From Pseudoscleropodium purum (lineage: Eukaryota; Streptophyta; Bryopsida; Hypnales; Brachytheciaceae), in the NCBI GenBank assembly GCA_963969395.1, contig OZ017802.1, positions 17,515,410 through 17,579,409 of the forward strand: DNA of 64,000 nucleotides, read 5' to 3'. A program made the position numbers and the translations under genes. Below, in pieces: positions 1 through 9,480 of the stretch; within the stretch, counting starts at the first letter, position 1; every line of letters begins with the position of its first letter. Below the pieces are notes generated by a model that did not search any database, was not told the DNA's origin, and saw only the letters and a program-made list of their open reading frames with translations.

Positions 1-11
1 AGGTTATTATT

Positions 12-254
12 GAATCTCTATTCTAAAACAAACTTTGAAGTCCTTTATTTAACTCAATTTTCAGTATTTTGGGAAAAAAACATTGTGTGTAGATTGTTTA
101 TTACAACATTATAACCATTGAAATTGGCATTTTTCAATTCCATAAATAAATTGTTAACAATTTAGCATTTTGAATCATTCTCTACTCCTTTTTGCTTACT
201 ATTTTTTTCCTATATGTTATATGATTCTAAATGATTTGAAAATTTTCAAGCATG
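12..254 (+). repeat. Dispersed repeat fragment (copy 1)
   Basis: This stretch is visibly similar, in the same orientation, to 40886-41091. Both begin with GAATCTCTATTCTA and end with TTTCAAGCAT, with many shared blocks between, such as TATTTTGGGAAAAAAA and GATTGTTTATTACAA. It is probably the right-hand part of a decayed transposable element whose longest copy in the window lies around 40.5-42.2 kb. No protein is encoded. Confidence 0.7.
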
Positions 255-571
255 TAGCCAATTTGATTTGAAAAATGAATTCAAAGAATAACCACCATTT
301 TGGACATTTTTTCATATAACTGTGACCTTTTGAAGTGCAGCTGCCCAGATTTTCGCATGGCCAAAAAAAAAAAATTTGTCACTTCAAATGCTAATATCTT
401 ACAATTTACATGGTGGAAATTTCTGAAATTTTTCCACATATTCTCAAACAAGCTTACTAAGTTACATGTGTTCGAAAATGTTTTTTTTCTCTAAAATTTG
501 ATATTTGTACTACAAATGGCAATTTTGGAGTAATTTTGGTGAAAATATAGTCAAAATCGTCTAGGAGTTAA
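255..571. other. AT-rich spacer
   Basis: AT-rich DNA between the dispersed repeat and the fold-back element. A 64-codon open frame at 300-494 has no recognisable domain and AT-driven composition; I do not regard it as a gene. Confidence 0.5.
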
Positions 572-741
572 GAGAGTTTTTAAATATAGTCTTGAATATA
601 AGATTATAAGTTATGATCTTTAAGGAGATTTTCAGCAAAATTTTACTGAAAACATGTATTTCTAGTAAATTTTTGCTGAAAATCGCCTTATAAGTCATTA
701 CTTATAATCTTATGTCTAAGACTATACTTAAAAACTTTGTT
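572..741. mobile_element. Fold-back (MITE-like) inverted repeat
   Basis: Two arms of about 70-75 nt are imperfect reverse complements of each other around a loop of roughly 20 nt near 645-668. The left arm contains TATAGTCTTGAATATAAGAT and AGATTTTCAGCAAAATTTTA; the right arm read in reverse gives TATAGTCTTAGACATAAGAT and CGATTTTCAGCAAAAATTTA. Homology extends outward through GTTTTTAA on both sides. The form fits a small fold-back transposon; a hairpin small-RNA precursor is an alternative. I found no clear target-site duplication. Confidence 0.65.
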
Positions 742-1586
742 GAAAACATTTCTTTCTCTTGTGAGGATGTGACTTCACACTACAAAAAAAATTATAATTA
801 ATCTCATGCACTGTGGTGACGAAGGACCTGTTATTATAAAGGAGTTCTAGCTAATGAGTCCATAACATTTGCTCATGACAAGAGTCTGGCATTGTCGTTT
901 GGTTTTGTAACCCATGACTTCGAAGCTCTAGTATTCTAGGTGAAGCATTCATGGATCCTGAATCTGAAAGGAAGAATCACAAACAAGAGCCCTTGCAAAC
1001 CAAATCACGAAACAGGGATGCATAGAATTGAGCGACAGACATTCACAGATCGTAATCCTCTTGCAACGAAGTTAGCCGGAGAGACGTAGACACAGGGTTG
1101 CCTTGAAAACAGACTTGGCAGTAGGAATTAGAATAGAAATAGAAGGGAATACATGACGTAAACCTCCGTCGCTACAAGCTAGTATCAGGCTGGAAGCCTC
1201 AGGCAGCTCATGTATTTAGCTAGCGATGCCTAAGAATTGAAAGCAATTCGCTTCTCAATGCCGTGAACACTTGGCACACAATTCAACAAATCTTTATTGC
1301 AAAACCAAAATCGTTCTTGAAAGAGTCGTCATCGTCGTCGTCATGCCAGGAGCCTCCTTTGAATACGAAATTCAAAACGCAATGCAGAGTTTTTCACCCG
1401 ATTGCCGCCACTGATCGACCACAGTTTCGTAGTGATCCTGCAAACAGAGATGAAGAGATATTGATCAGTGATATGACATGAATTTATTTTCATGAATTCG
1501 TGTTGTAAAGGATAAGCTAGACGATGCAGAAAATTGGAATGTAGAGTTGTGTGATCGCCGAGGTTTTTGAATTTACCTCGCGAGAA
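742..1586. other. Intergenic / 3' flank of secreted-protein gene A
   Basis: No supported gene. The part nearest 1586 should contain the 3' UTR of the minus-strand secreted-protein gene; an AATAAA-like polyadenylation signal on the minus strand is visible near 1484. Two open frames here (1263-1481 and one overlapping gene A antisense) show no domain and are judged spurious. A CACTACAAAAAAAA start at about 778 resembles a CACTA transposon end, but no partner end was found. Confidence 0.5.
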
Positions 1587-2066
1587 TTAGAGCTTGATGG
1601 AGAGGACGACGTCGTCGCCAATGGTGATGAGGAGATATTTGGATTTCCAGCTCCAGCTCTTCACTGCGGTAAGAACCAAGAACTTCTCTCCCTTCAACTC
1701 CGACGCCTTGAAGTGCTTGAGCAAATAGATAGTGAAGATCTTCGTGACGGTAACATTCTTGTCAGTCTTCACCGTGACGGACACTCCGAGAGTCCTCCGC
1801 TTGGTGCTTATTAGCGCCGGGACGATGGCGTTCCACTTGTTCGGCAAACACACGACGGGCTTCGAAACCACGGGAGTCACCAGCTTGAAGGTCACGTTCC
1901 TGTGAACGACGTTGTGCAAGATGAGCTTGAGAGAGAATTTCCCGACCGGATAACTAGCTGCGGGTGATGGTGCTGGTGCGGCGACTGGAGAATGAACGGC
2001 ATGTGCATCCGCAACGACAGCTGCGGCCACCACAAAAGCGGTGAGGAGGAACAGGAGCTTGGCCAT
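1587..2066 (-). CDS. Small secreted protein A, unknown family
   Basis: Single-exon gene for 159 residues starting at an ATG. Residues 1-22 form a clear signal peptide (MAKLLFLLTAFVVAAAVVADAHA), shortened here to its features: a Lys near the start, a hydrophobic core and a small-residue cleavage site at about ADAHA. A short Ala/Pro/Ser linker follows (APAPSPAAS), of the type plants hydroxylate and glycosylate. The remaining ~115 residues are rich in alternating hydrophobic and charged residues and look beta-stranded; RNVTF and KNVTV are potential N-glycosylation sites. Only one Cys is present in the mature part. The core (LKLILHN, PNKWNAIVP, FLVLTAVKSW) matches the neighbouring divergent gene at 3022-3459, which supports both as real genes. 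I do not recognise the family and assign no function. Confidence 0.8.
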   Translation of the reverse strand: MAKLLFLLTAFVVAAAVVADAHAVHSPVAAPAPSPAASYPVGKFSLKLILHNVVHRNVTFKLVTPVVSKPVVCLPNKWNAIVPALISTKRRTLGVSVTVKTDKNVTVTKIFTIYLLKHFKASELKGEKFLVLTAVKSWSWKSKYLLITIGDDVVLSIKL

Positions 2067-3021
2067 GGTATCTGATGCTTACAAGCACAGCAACGAGAGC
2101 GAGGGGGAATTAGAGAGTCGAATGTGAAAGGCTTGAAGCTGCAGGTAGTGATGATGAGAGAAAGAGAGCGACTGGGATTATATACGTGACATGGCTGACA
2201 TGATTCACATAAGTTGCGGCGACGATTCTCGTTTTCCTGAACGTTATTTTTGGAACGTCTCATGCAATCACGTCCACCATGGCCAGGTTTCCAGCAATCA
2301 GATTTAAATTAGCATATAGAAAAATATTCGATTAACAGGAGAATTCTCAAGTAAAGAATGAACTGCGGATGATTAGTGGCTTGGAGCAACTGAGGAGGTC
2401 CGCAAACGTAGGCTTGAACACCAAGACGGCAAATCGCCAGTGGCCGGAATAATGGCGCGCTCCGCCGGGTTTCCGATCCGCCGAGTAGTTTTTAAGCACG
2501 TACATTGTGGAATTTGCGCGTTACGGAGCGCCACTTCTCTTCCAATGTACTGACAGTGCTGACACATTGCCATCAAAAGATTTAAGTGGACTGTGTATAT
2601 CTCTTAGGCGAAGAATAGAAAGTATCTTAAGATTGAGAGGAGAAGCTCATAGCGAATTGATTCGAATGTGTTCCTCAGTCCTTGGATGCGGGCGTAGTCG
2701 AGAGGGATTAATCTTATTTATACAATTTAGTTCATTTTAGTGTATGATCGAGCCTGGCTGGGAAAGACGGTGTAGACGAAATGAGTTTGACCTAAAGGGT
2801 GAACGGGTGCAGGCTGTTTCTTGATTTCACATTTTCAAGTTGCTGCTGCTAATTTTAGAGTTGGCGATCTGCATGACGCGTTGTAAGTATATGTTCGTTG
2901 AATCCCGTTTTAGGTTCGCTCCTTAGCTTGGGCAGGCACATGCAAGTGCTGCCTTCAGCTCTGAGTGCCCGCACTTCGAGTTTACACCTTGCATCGTCGC
3001 TGCTGCATCAACGGAGCAACT
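2067..3021. promoter_or_regulatory. Shared bidirectional upstream region of the secreted pair
   Basis: A 955-nt gap separates the two divergent start codons and must hold both promoters. A minus-strand TATA box is visible; no equally clear TATA was found for the plus-strand gene. Open frames in the gap (2373-2576, 2507-2740) have no supporting features. Confidence 0.55.
2177..2184 (-). promoter_or_regulatory. TATA box of secreted-protein gene A
   Basis: On the minus strand this reads TATATAAT, preceded directly by CACG, about 110 nt upstream of the ATG at 2066. A start site 25-35 nt downstream would give a 5' leader of about 80 nt, normal for a small plant gene. Confidence 0.6.
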
Positions 3022-3459
3022 ATGGCCGTCAAGGTAGTTTTCCTTGTCGCTGCTCTCTTGGTTGCATCTTTTGTTGTGGCGGAAGCGCATGAGAAGCAGG
3101 GGAAGCCAGAGAAAATTTCGCTCAAGGTCATCTTGCACAACTTGGCAAACCGCGATGTGAGCTTCAAGAACGCCAACTTCCCGAAGTATTCGAGCGAAGT
3201 TGTGGTGCCGAAGGGCAAGTGGTCCGCCATTGATCCTGTCGTCGTCTCTTTCGAGCATTCGGTGATGCGTTTGATCGTGAGCACGAAAATGAACAACGGT
3301 ACCCCGAGATCGAAGTTGTTGCAGCTGGACTTGGTGCATTGGTTCAAGAAGAGTTTGCTGGGGAAGAAATATATCGTGCTCACAGCCGTCGAGAGCTGGA
3401 AGAGCGAATTTCTTTTCGTCAAGCTCAATGGCGACATCGTCCGCATCGTGAAGCTTTAG
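3022..3459 (+). CDS. Small secreted protein B, paralog of A
   Basis: Single-exon gene for 145 residues. The open frame extends upstream, but 3022 is the first ATG, and the protein from there begins with a good signal peptide (MAVKVVFLVAALLVASFVVA, cleavage near AEA). The mature part of ~122 residues is basic, lacks Cys and has one NGT sequon. It aligns along its length with protein A: SLKVILHN against SLKLILHN, KGKWSAIDP against PNKWNAIVP, YIVLTAVESW against FLVLTAVKSW, with both ending in KL. It lacks the Ala/Pro linker of A. The family is unknown to me; a secreted or cell-wall role is inferred only from the signal peptide. Head-to-head arrangement with A suggests an inverted local duplication. 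Confidence 0.8.
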   Translation: MAVKVVFLVAALLVASFVVAEAHEKQGKPEKISLKVILHNLANRDVSFKNANFPKYSSEVVVPKGKWSAIDPVVVSFEHSVMRLIVSTKMNNGTPRSKLLQLDLVHWFKKSLLGKKYIVLTAVESWKSEFLFVKLNGDIVRIVKL

Positions 3460-3589
3460 AGAGGTACGCCATTCTTTGAAGCAGCAGCTCTGATTCATTA
3501 CGTAGGCACTTTTCATGCATTGATCCTACTTTCGTGCTCTGGAATTTAGTTTACAGGCCGACTCTCTTTTTTTGTTTACAGGCCTCGAA

Positions 3590-4135
3590 TTTGATTTCCT
3601 CGTTCTGTTTCGATATGCAGGAGTGCATTTGTGAAACCAGATGAAGGTAGATTTTCGCCAAATTATTCTTTTCGCGCACCTCGATGTGCCGATTGATGTG
3701 TGAGCTTAGATCTTTGGTAGCATTCATTAATAATACTCAGCTCATTATTCATTTCTTCAAGCTTCGGTGCCTGCCAACGTTGACAGGCCGACTTGATTGC
3801 TCATATAATTGTTCACCAGGCAAATTGCCAAATTGTGACGCTGTTGTGAAGTCGAATCAGGCATGTACAATCAAATTTACAGCAATGCTAAGTCCCACTC
3901 GGGTAATTCTTGATTCTTTTCCTCATTCTGTTTCTATTGTTGAAACTCTATTCTTCCAAGTAGCTTTTCCCGAACTGATTCTTTCTCACGTACCTCGATG
4001 TTGCGATACGATGCTCAAATCTTTCGTGAACATTGATTGATTGCTCATACTTTGTTCACCAGAGAATTTGCCAAGTTCTGTCGTTGTTGTGAAGTTGAAT
4101 CAATCTGTGTCAATCAATATTTCAGCAACGCTTCT
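3590..4135 (+). repeat. Imperfect direct duplication downstream of gene B
   Basis: About 3590-3890 and 3908-4135 are diverged direct copies. Shared landmarks are CCTCGTTCTGTTTC / CCTCATTCTGTTTC, ACCTCGATGTGCCGAT / ACCTCGATGTTGCGAT, GATTGCTCATA, GTTCACCAG and GTTGTGAAGTCGAATCA / GTTGTGAAGTTGAATCA. The first copy carries roughly 70 nt more. It lies in the 3' flank of gene B. Open frames in it (3684-4040, 4041-4244) have no domain and are not called. Confidence 0.65.
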
Positions 4136-5440
4136 TGTATCATGTTCAAACGTATATCCAATGTACCAAGTGCGTCTGCTATCATTCATAATCCAACTTG
4201 ACTCATTGCAGCAACATTTACTAAACAGATCAGATCAGAACTGAGCTCGCCGTACCAACAGGCAACTGGGTGTGCAGAAGATTCTGCACTACTGTCAATT
4301 CATAATACAGTAACGCTCTGTCAGCTCTGCCCTCTGCCCACGCCCACTGCAAGCTTTCAAGGATTTTGATTTTGATTTTGATTGCTATCCACCGACAATG
4401 TATAAGGCTGCTACTGGTACGATTTTCTGTTATGGTTTCGATTCGCGTGCAATACTAGTAACTAATTGATCAAGGTAACTGCAAATTTCATTCCAGTCTG
4501 GTCCGATACACTAATCTGCCAGGTACTGCGTGACACGATTACAAGAATGCAACGAAAGTCACAGTAATTGTAATGTATTGGAAGTTTTCAGGCTGAAATA
4601 TTACTGGATGGATGTAAATTACTCATATTTTTTTCACAGTGACACTTATTTTACACCCTTCCAAATCGGATAAATCAGTGTACTTTGAACCAATGTTGTG
4701 ATTTATATTTATAACAATCATTCACTACATAACATATTCAATAACCGCAGATGGGTCACAATAAATTGTCACTCTTAAACTCACGGAAATAGAGAGAGCA
4801 TTGTTCACCAAAGATACCATCTGCATTCCATTTGCATGCCATGCTGTTATACCTTAACAAAGTACTCTTCAGTCGCAGGTTTGGACTTTGCTTGCCACAT
4901 TGAATTTCGAAATCATAGACTTGACCTTGACAGAGAAATTCTTGATCACCTGCTTCATTAGAAGTAGAGTAATATGAACCCAGTGCCTTGCAATGGTATA
5001 AACCCCTTGATTCTTTCTATCAATTTTGCAACTATGAATAATGAGGGTCCACCAAACATTGATGAGAGTATCTTTAAAATGTTTCCTAGAAACAGCATCC
5101 CATTTCAGGGCGTTACTACACTACAACAGAGCCAGGCGGCACTTCTGACCCTAAACCCTAAACCCTAAACCCACATTAATGAATATTAAATCAAAGATCT
5201 TCATGGGCTTCCAACCAGTCGGTAGTGTTCGAAAGAATACTCACTGTCTTCTTCATTGTCATGTCATCTTTTATGTGAGGACGCTCAAAGAATGCTTGAA
5301 TGGAAAAAAGAAAAAAAAAAGGCCTCTCAAATCTTTCTTGCCATTCCTCTGGAGTCCCGCTTGCTCTAATGGATTAATGACATACTTAGTTTTGATTGCC
5401 TTCATCTAAAAGCCTCAAAGGTGATCAGTAACCAGCACCA
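4136..5440. other. Intergenic region, no gene seen
   Basis: Mixed-composition DNA between gene B and the 3' end of APC5. It holds a short GATTTT repeat near 4361-4382 and a telomere-type repeat at 5149. The end next to 5440 should carry the APC5 3' UTR. Short open frames here carry no recognisable domains. Confidence 0.5.
5149..5172 (+). repeat. Interstitial plant telomere-type repeat
   Basis: Just over three perfect CCCTAAA units, ending CCC. This is the plant telomeric heptamer. At this length it can be a chance or repair-derived interstitial copy or a telo-box; the position, 3' of APC5, does not favour a promoter role. Confidence 0.75.
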
Positions 5441-7951
5441 TCATAAGGGCAGAACGGCATTTTCTGAAGCCTGGGCCAAATTGAGAGCCATCATACACCT
5501 TTGGAACGCCTCGGCAGCCCCGTTTCGCTCCTCGACACAACCGCACCGATCCAAAGCAAGGGCTTGCAGATAGTATGCTTCGCCTGCCAGAGCCGAATCC
5601 TCCAAAACCTCAAACTCCTCCGCAGCTTGCTGCAGAAGCTCAAGCACAGTCTCCGGTTGCTTCTCCACAGAATATTCAGGGTCAGAAAGGTAGCACCTGG
5701 CCAGTGCGAGGTTGGTCCGAGCACGAAGCTGAAGGCCCCCATGCCCAAGCACCATAGGCAAGCATTCCTGCAGAAGCTTCAAAGCTCGCTGTGCATGTCC
5801 GACTCCCAGGCCTAACCAAAGCTCAGCTAATGTCACTTTAGCGCTTGCTTGCAAAGAATCCAAGCTAAACACGTGACACAGCGTGAGAGCAGCCAAGGCA
5901 TATGGAAGTCCGGTCACCACACTGTCTGCGGTTTTATGGATGTCAGCTAGGAGTAAAAGCACAAGCACAGACTCTAGTTGCATACTGGATTTGTAACACG
6001 AAGAGAACAGCAACCTGGCCACTCCTGCAGCTTCATCGAGGTGACCAGAAACAAGGAGCGTTCGGATATGTCGAAAAGTGGCCTCGGTTTTACATTCCAT
6101 GTCGACCCCAATTACAGGAGAAGCAGTGGCTGCAAGCTCCCCGCATGCCACTTGTGCAAGCTTCAACTCTCCTCGGTGTAATGCATGGTCGTGGATGAGC
6201 TGCAGTTGTGCCGTCCTAACCCACGGGCTAGCCACCCCAGGAAACTTCTTTGCTGCTAATTCAAATGCAGGTTGTGCAGCTGCATAGCCTTTGGAAGCTG
6301 CTAACTGCTGCGCGAGCTTGACATAGGAAAGGAGGATATCATCTGAACTAGCAACATCTGCATAGCAAGTTGCATGTATCAACGCACTCACTCGGACCAA
6401 AGGCACGCTTCCGTAAAGCTCCCAGGAAGCTGCACGGAGTAAATGGGAGGTTCCTGCAAGTTTTACAACAGTGGCTGAAGTGCGACCCAAGCGCCCAGTT
6501 AAGCTGGTCCAAGTAGAATTAGCTCCGAGTGGCTGACTTCCGTTGTTGTTTCCTACATGGTTCACGCCATTGCTGATAGAGTCTCCTAAAAGGTAAGGAC
6601 TAAGCCTGAGAGTTTTACAAACCTCCAGTGGAGAGGTGCCCAATTCTCCGCCATTGTCTAGAGAAGGGAGTCTCCGCACATGTTTTAGGTCAAATTTCGC
6701 AAGTGCAAGACGACTGAAAGCAACCAACTGAGGCAGCTTGAGCTCCAATGCGCGTCGTAAGCACCGGCGCAGCAAAAGCAAGAGCTGCTGCTGCAGAGGG
6801 CCAGCTCCTACATCTCGAAGACCTGCAGATTCACCTTTCGCATAGGTTTCGTCTCCGGCTCCGACGTCGAAGAGCATGTGGCAGAGAGCAGCTAAAGCAT
6901 GCGCAAGGCATGCGTCGTCGTTGTACTGCTGCGCAATCCGCACAGCTTCATTCAAAGCTTGCATGGCTTGATCCACGTGACCGAAATGCGCGTGCATTGA
7001 GCCTAAGCTCAGAAGGCCAGCTTGAAACCTGCCGACACTTGAATCACACGAGGGACCGCCAGTGCTCATCCCAGCACTGTAGTCGAAGTAACGGTGCAAA
7101 TCATCCATGGTTGCAGGGTAATCACTTTGTTGCAAGTGGTTGAGATAGCGAAGGTAATGAGCTCTCACCATCTCTGGTGCTAGCTTCTCCAGATGACTCA
7201 AATTCGCATCCAGATCTTCCTTTGGAAGATTCGCCACTCCCTTCTCTAGCAACCCGGCTTGCTCCTTCAAAAACCCTTCCACTTGCTCCACTGTTCGCAG
7301 CGACTTTGTTTTCACCCCACTCGACTGTGGAATAGGAAAGGCCGACGCTTGCCTCCCAGGACCGCGAAACCGCAGCTTCATGTCGCTCATGTCATCACTG
7401 TCTTCGTCATACTCATCATCTTCGAAGATCCCTCGCGGGTCACTAGACTCCAGCCAACGATAAGCATTCAACTCAACAACGAGCCTGCCGGAGCCTTCAA
7501 ACGACAGCACATTGAATGCGAGGATGCATCTTCTGAGAAACTGGCCCAGTAAGCTGTTGGGCTGAATGAGGAGCGGCTCATCCCCGCCTTCGGCAGTGTA
7601 GGAAACGGGAGCCAGAAGCTCCTTCAAGCCTTGGAAGAACTGGAAAAGCTCCTCAGGGGTGGACAAGAGGGGTAGTCGACTGCCAAGCTGTTCAAAGAGC
7701 ATCCCACCCACATCTGACAATTCCTCTTTTAGTTCTAATCCAAGCTCCTCAAATGTGGGCTCCAGAAACCCGTCTGTTACCTTCGTTTGGTCTAAGAGAA
7801 AAAGAGCCAGGCGGTGGCGGGCTGAGCTTGGGAGTGCGCAGAATGGAGGGGTTGCAGAGGAAGGGGATGCGTATGCTTGCAGTAGCATGCACATTGCCAC
7901 TTTGTGGGAGGTGATGACGAAGCCCCTGCTTCCTCCGCTTACCCCTGCCAT
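5441..7951 (-). CDS. APC5: Anaphase-promoting complex subunit 5 (APC5), intronless
   Basis: One uninterrupted frame of 836 residues from an ATG. The N-terminus matches plant APC5 in pattern (G-FVITSHKVAMCMLLQAYA, then RLALFLLDQTK, then LLGQFLRRCILAFNVLSFEG). An acidic EDDEYDEDSDDMSDMK stretch near residue 180 is followed by the APC5 signature region around 255-300 (LAPEMVRAHYLRYLNHLQ, then DLHRYFDYSAGM). Tetratricopeptide-type helices fill the rest (for example MQALNEAVRIAQQYNDDACLAHAL near 340, and AGEAYYLQALALDRCG near the C-terminus). APC5 is a scaffold subunit of the APC/C ubiquitin ligase that drives mitotic exit. Length is slightly below the ~900 residues of Arabidopsis APC5, but both ends are present. 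Lack of introns contrasts with the 11, 23 and 17 exons of the neighbours. A 5' UTR intron is possible. Confidence 0.93.
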   Translation of the reverse strand: MAGVSGGSRGFVITSHKVAMCMLLQAYASPSSATPPFCALPSSARHRLALFLLDQTKVTDGFLEPTFEELGLELKEELSDVGGMLFEQLGSRLPLLSTPEELFQFFQGLKELLAPVSYTAEGGDEPLLIQPNSLLGQFLRRCILAFNVLSFEGSGRLVVELNAYRWLESSDPRGIFEDDEYDEDSDDMSDMKLRFRGPGRQASAFPIPQSSGVKTKSLRTVEQVEGFLKEQAGLLEKGVANLPKEDLDANLSHLEKLAPEMVRAHYLRYLNHLQQSDYPATMDDLHRYFDYSAGMSTGGPSCDSSVGRFQAGLLSLGSMHAHFGHVDQAMQALNEAVRIAQQYNDDACLAHALAALCHMLFDVGAGDETYAKGESAGLRDVGAGPLQQQLLLLLRRCLRRALELKLPQLVAFSRLALAKFDLKHVRRLPSLDNGGELGTSPLEVCKTLRLSPYLLGDSISNGVNHVGNNNGSQPLGANSTWTSLTGRLGRTSATVVKLAGTSHLLRAASWELYGSVPLVRVSALIHATCYADVASSDDILLSYVKLAQQLAASKGYAAAQPAFELAAKKFPGVASPWVRTAQLQLIHDHALHRGELKLAQVACGELAATASPVIGVDMECKTEATFRHIRTLLVSGHLDEAAGVARLLFSSCYKSSMQLESVLVLLLLADIHKTADSVVTGLPYALAALTLCHVFSLDSLQASAKVTLAELWLGLGVGHAQRALKLLQECLPMVLGHGGLQLRARTNLALARCYLSDPEYSVEKQPETVLELLQQAAEEFEVLEDSALAGEAYYLQALALDRCGCVEERNGAAEAFQRCMMALNLAQASENAVLPL

Positions 7952-8269
7952 CTCTTAAAGTTTTTTTCTCTGCTCACTAACAATCTCGTTGCCTCATTTT
8001 CTTATCCTAATTGGAACTCCAGACAACCTCACAAAGTCCAGAGAGGATAAACCTTAAACCTCAACATCCACGATTAAGTGAACCTCAATCATTAAGCAGT
8101 TCACGTCGATATGGAGTCAGAGTGATGGGAACACTCTTCAGAAAGATTGAACATTCCTCCAACAGCATCCAAGACCTGTCACGTTCACCTTCTGAGGCAA
8201 ATACTTCTCCAAATGCTGTAAAAGAGGACAGCAAGAAGGCCGTTAGCGAAGCAAAAGAAGCAACCCGGC
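7952..8269. promoter_or_regulatory. 5' flank of APC5
   Basis: Immediately upstream of the APC5 ATG. On the minus strand GTGAGCAG is followed by an A-rich stretch, so 7969 could be a 5' UTR splice acceptor. Otherwise no strong core-promoter element was recognised. Confidence 0.35.
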
Positions 8270-8930
8270 TCTTACAAGCAAGCTAACAGTCAATCCAATC
8301 CAAATGTCTGCCCCACATTGTGTCAATACACTTGGAGGAAGAGTCAACCTAAAGCACGAGATGCACAATTAAACAAGCATACGGTTCTACAGCTGCTGAA
8401 CCACGAAGAATAAAAAGAATCACAAATTGAGCTTTTCTGTCAAAAAATCCCGTTGCTACATCGAACCTAACACAAAAAGCAGGGATGGAAATAACCTAAA
8501 ACCCTGCTCTTAAAATGCAACAAGAAAGCCAAGCTAACACTCAATCAAATCCAAATGTCTGTCCTCTAGTATGTCAATACATTTGGAGAACACATCCACT
8601 TGCCACCGAACTGAGGTACGAGATGCAACTTAGTACATCAAACGAATTACATCTTTCAAAAAAATTTCCCAAAAGGTTTATCAAAAATCTCGTCGTTCCA
8701 TCAAATAGAACACCTAATGCAGGTATGAAAAAACCCTAAAACCCTGCTGTCACAAGGAAACAAGCAAGCAAACTACCACTCAATCCAAATGTCAAAACGC
8801 ATTAGATTTTTCAAAAGAAACTTATTTGAAAAATATTGTGTTTACAAAATTTCTGAAACGACATAAACAAAGCCTGATTGCTACATTGCCCAGAACACCT
8901 AAGTTAATCCCGGCGTGGTTCAACGAGGGT
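8270..8930 (+). repeat. Tandem array of ~240-nt units (about 2.7 copies)
   Basis: Landmark AAGC(C)AAGCTAAC followed by ACTCAATCC and CCAAATGTC recurs near 8276, 8525 and 8762 (spacing about 245 and 240 nt). Each unit also carries a TGTCAATACA-TTGGAG block and a CCTAAAACCCTGCT block. Copies are diverged by many substitutions and small indels. The array sits 0.3-1.0 kb upstream of APC5, possibly inside a 5' UTR intron. Confidence 0.7.
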
Positions 8931-9162
8931 TTAAGGGTTCGCAACAAATCGTTCCCCTCCGCAAAAACACTAGCAACATCGACTCACTATCTTGACTATT
9001 TGACGTTCCGATTGATATGGGGTGTCCAAAATCCATACTTCCATTGTAACGAACAGCGCTTTAGAAATGGAGCTGCAAGACTTTCTTAACAATATATGAA
9101 GCTGAGATTTGCGAATTTCTCGATCTACCAGAATCAAAAAATGTAGTTTGAGAGCTTCATAC

Positions 9163-9480
9163 CTGATGCCATTGGCGTGCAAAAGAGCAACATGACAACA
9201 TCGAGGGGAGAGACGCAGCAGCGACGAAACCCAATGAAACAAAAAACAGTTGTGGGCTTGTTAAAAGAGCAAATTTGGGGCGAGTTGTATCCCTTAAACT
9301 GCCGCAGTACACAGAGTGTAAATGACATCAACCGAAGGGGAAAAAAATGGTCCTCGGAGCAAGGCAAGGGCCTCGATCGAGCTCATGAATTGCAGACGTT
9401 TGTTGCTGCTGGTGTTTCGGAGCCTGTCTTCACCGCGGTAATAGGAGTGAATTCGCGGTGTTGGGGTACTAGCACTCTGA
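9163..9480 (-). other. Possible non-coding leader exon of APC5
   Basis: Sequence here is more GC-balanced than its left flank and ends, on the minus strand, with a strong donor (ATCAG followed by GTATGAAG; last exon base 9163). Joined to the acceptor before 7969 it would remove a 1.19-kb 5' UTR intron containing the tandem array. Only the splice-site context supports this; an independent transcript is equally possible. Short open frames here have no domain. Confidence 0.25.

Noticed and set aside
778..800. CACTACAAAAAAAA as the left end of a second CACTA element
   Set aside because: No TTTTGTAGTG partner with a matching 3-bp flank was found within reach; GTTTGTAGTG near 44691 is far away and differs in flank.
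1551..1814. 87-codon plus-strand open frame
   Set aside because: Antisense shadow of secreted-protein gene A, which has a signal peptide and a paralog.
2923..3516. 197-codon minus-strand open frame over gene B
   Set aside because: It begins outside any promoter context and is antisense to the signal-peptide-bearing gene B with a paralog; no domain.
8970..9367. Minus-strand frames near 9.0-9.4 kb as a small gene
   Set aside because: No recognisable domain or signal peptide; better explained, if transcribed, as a leader exon.
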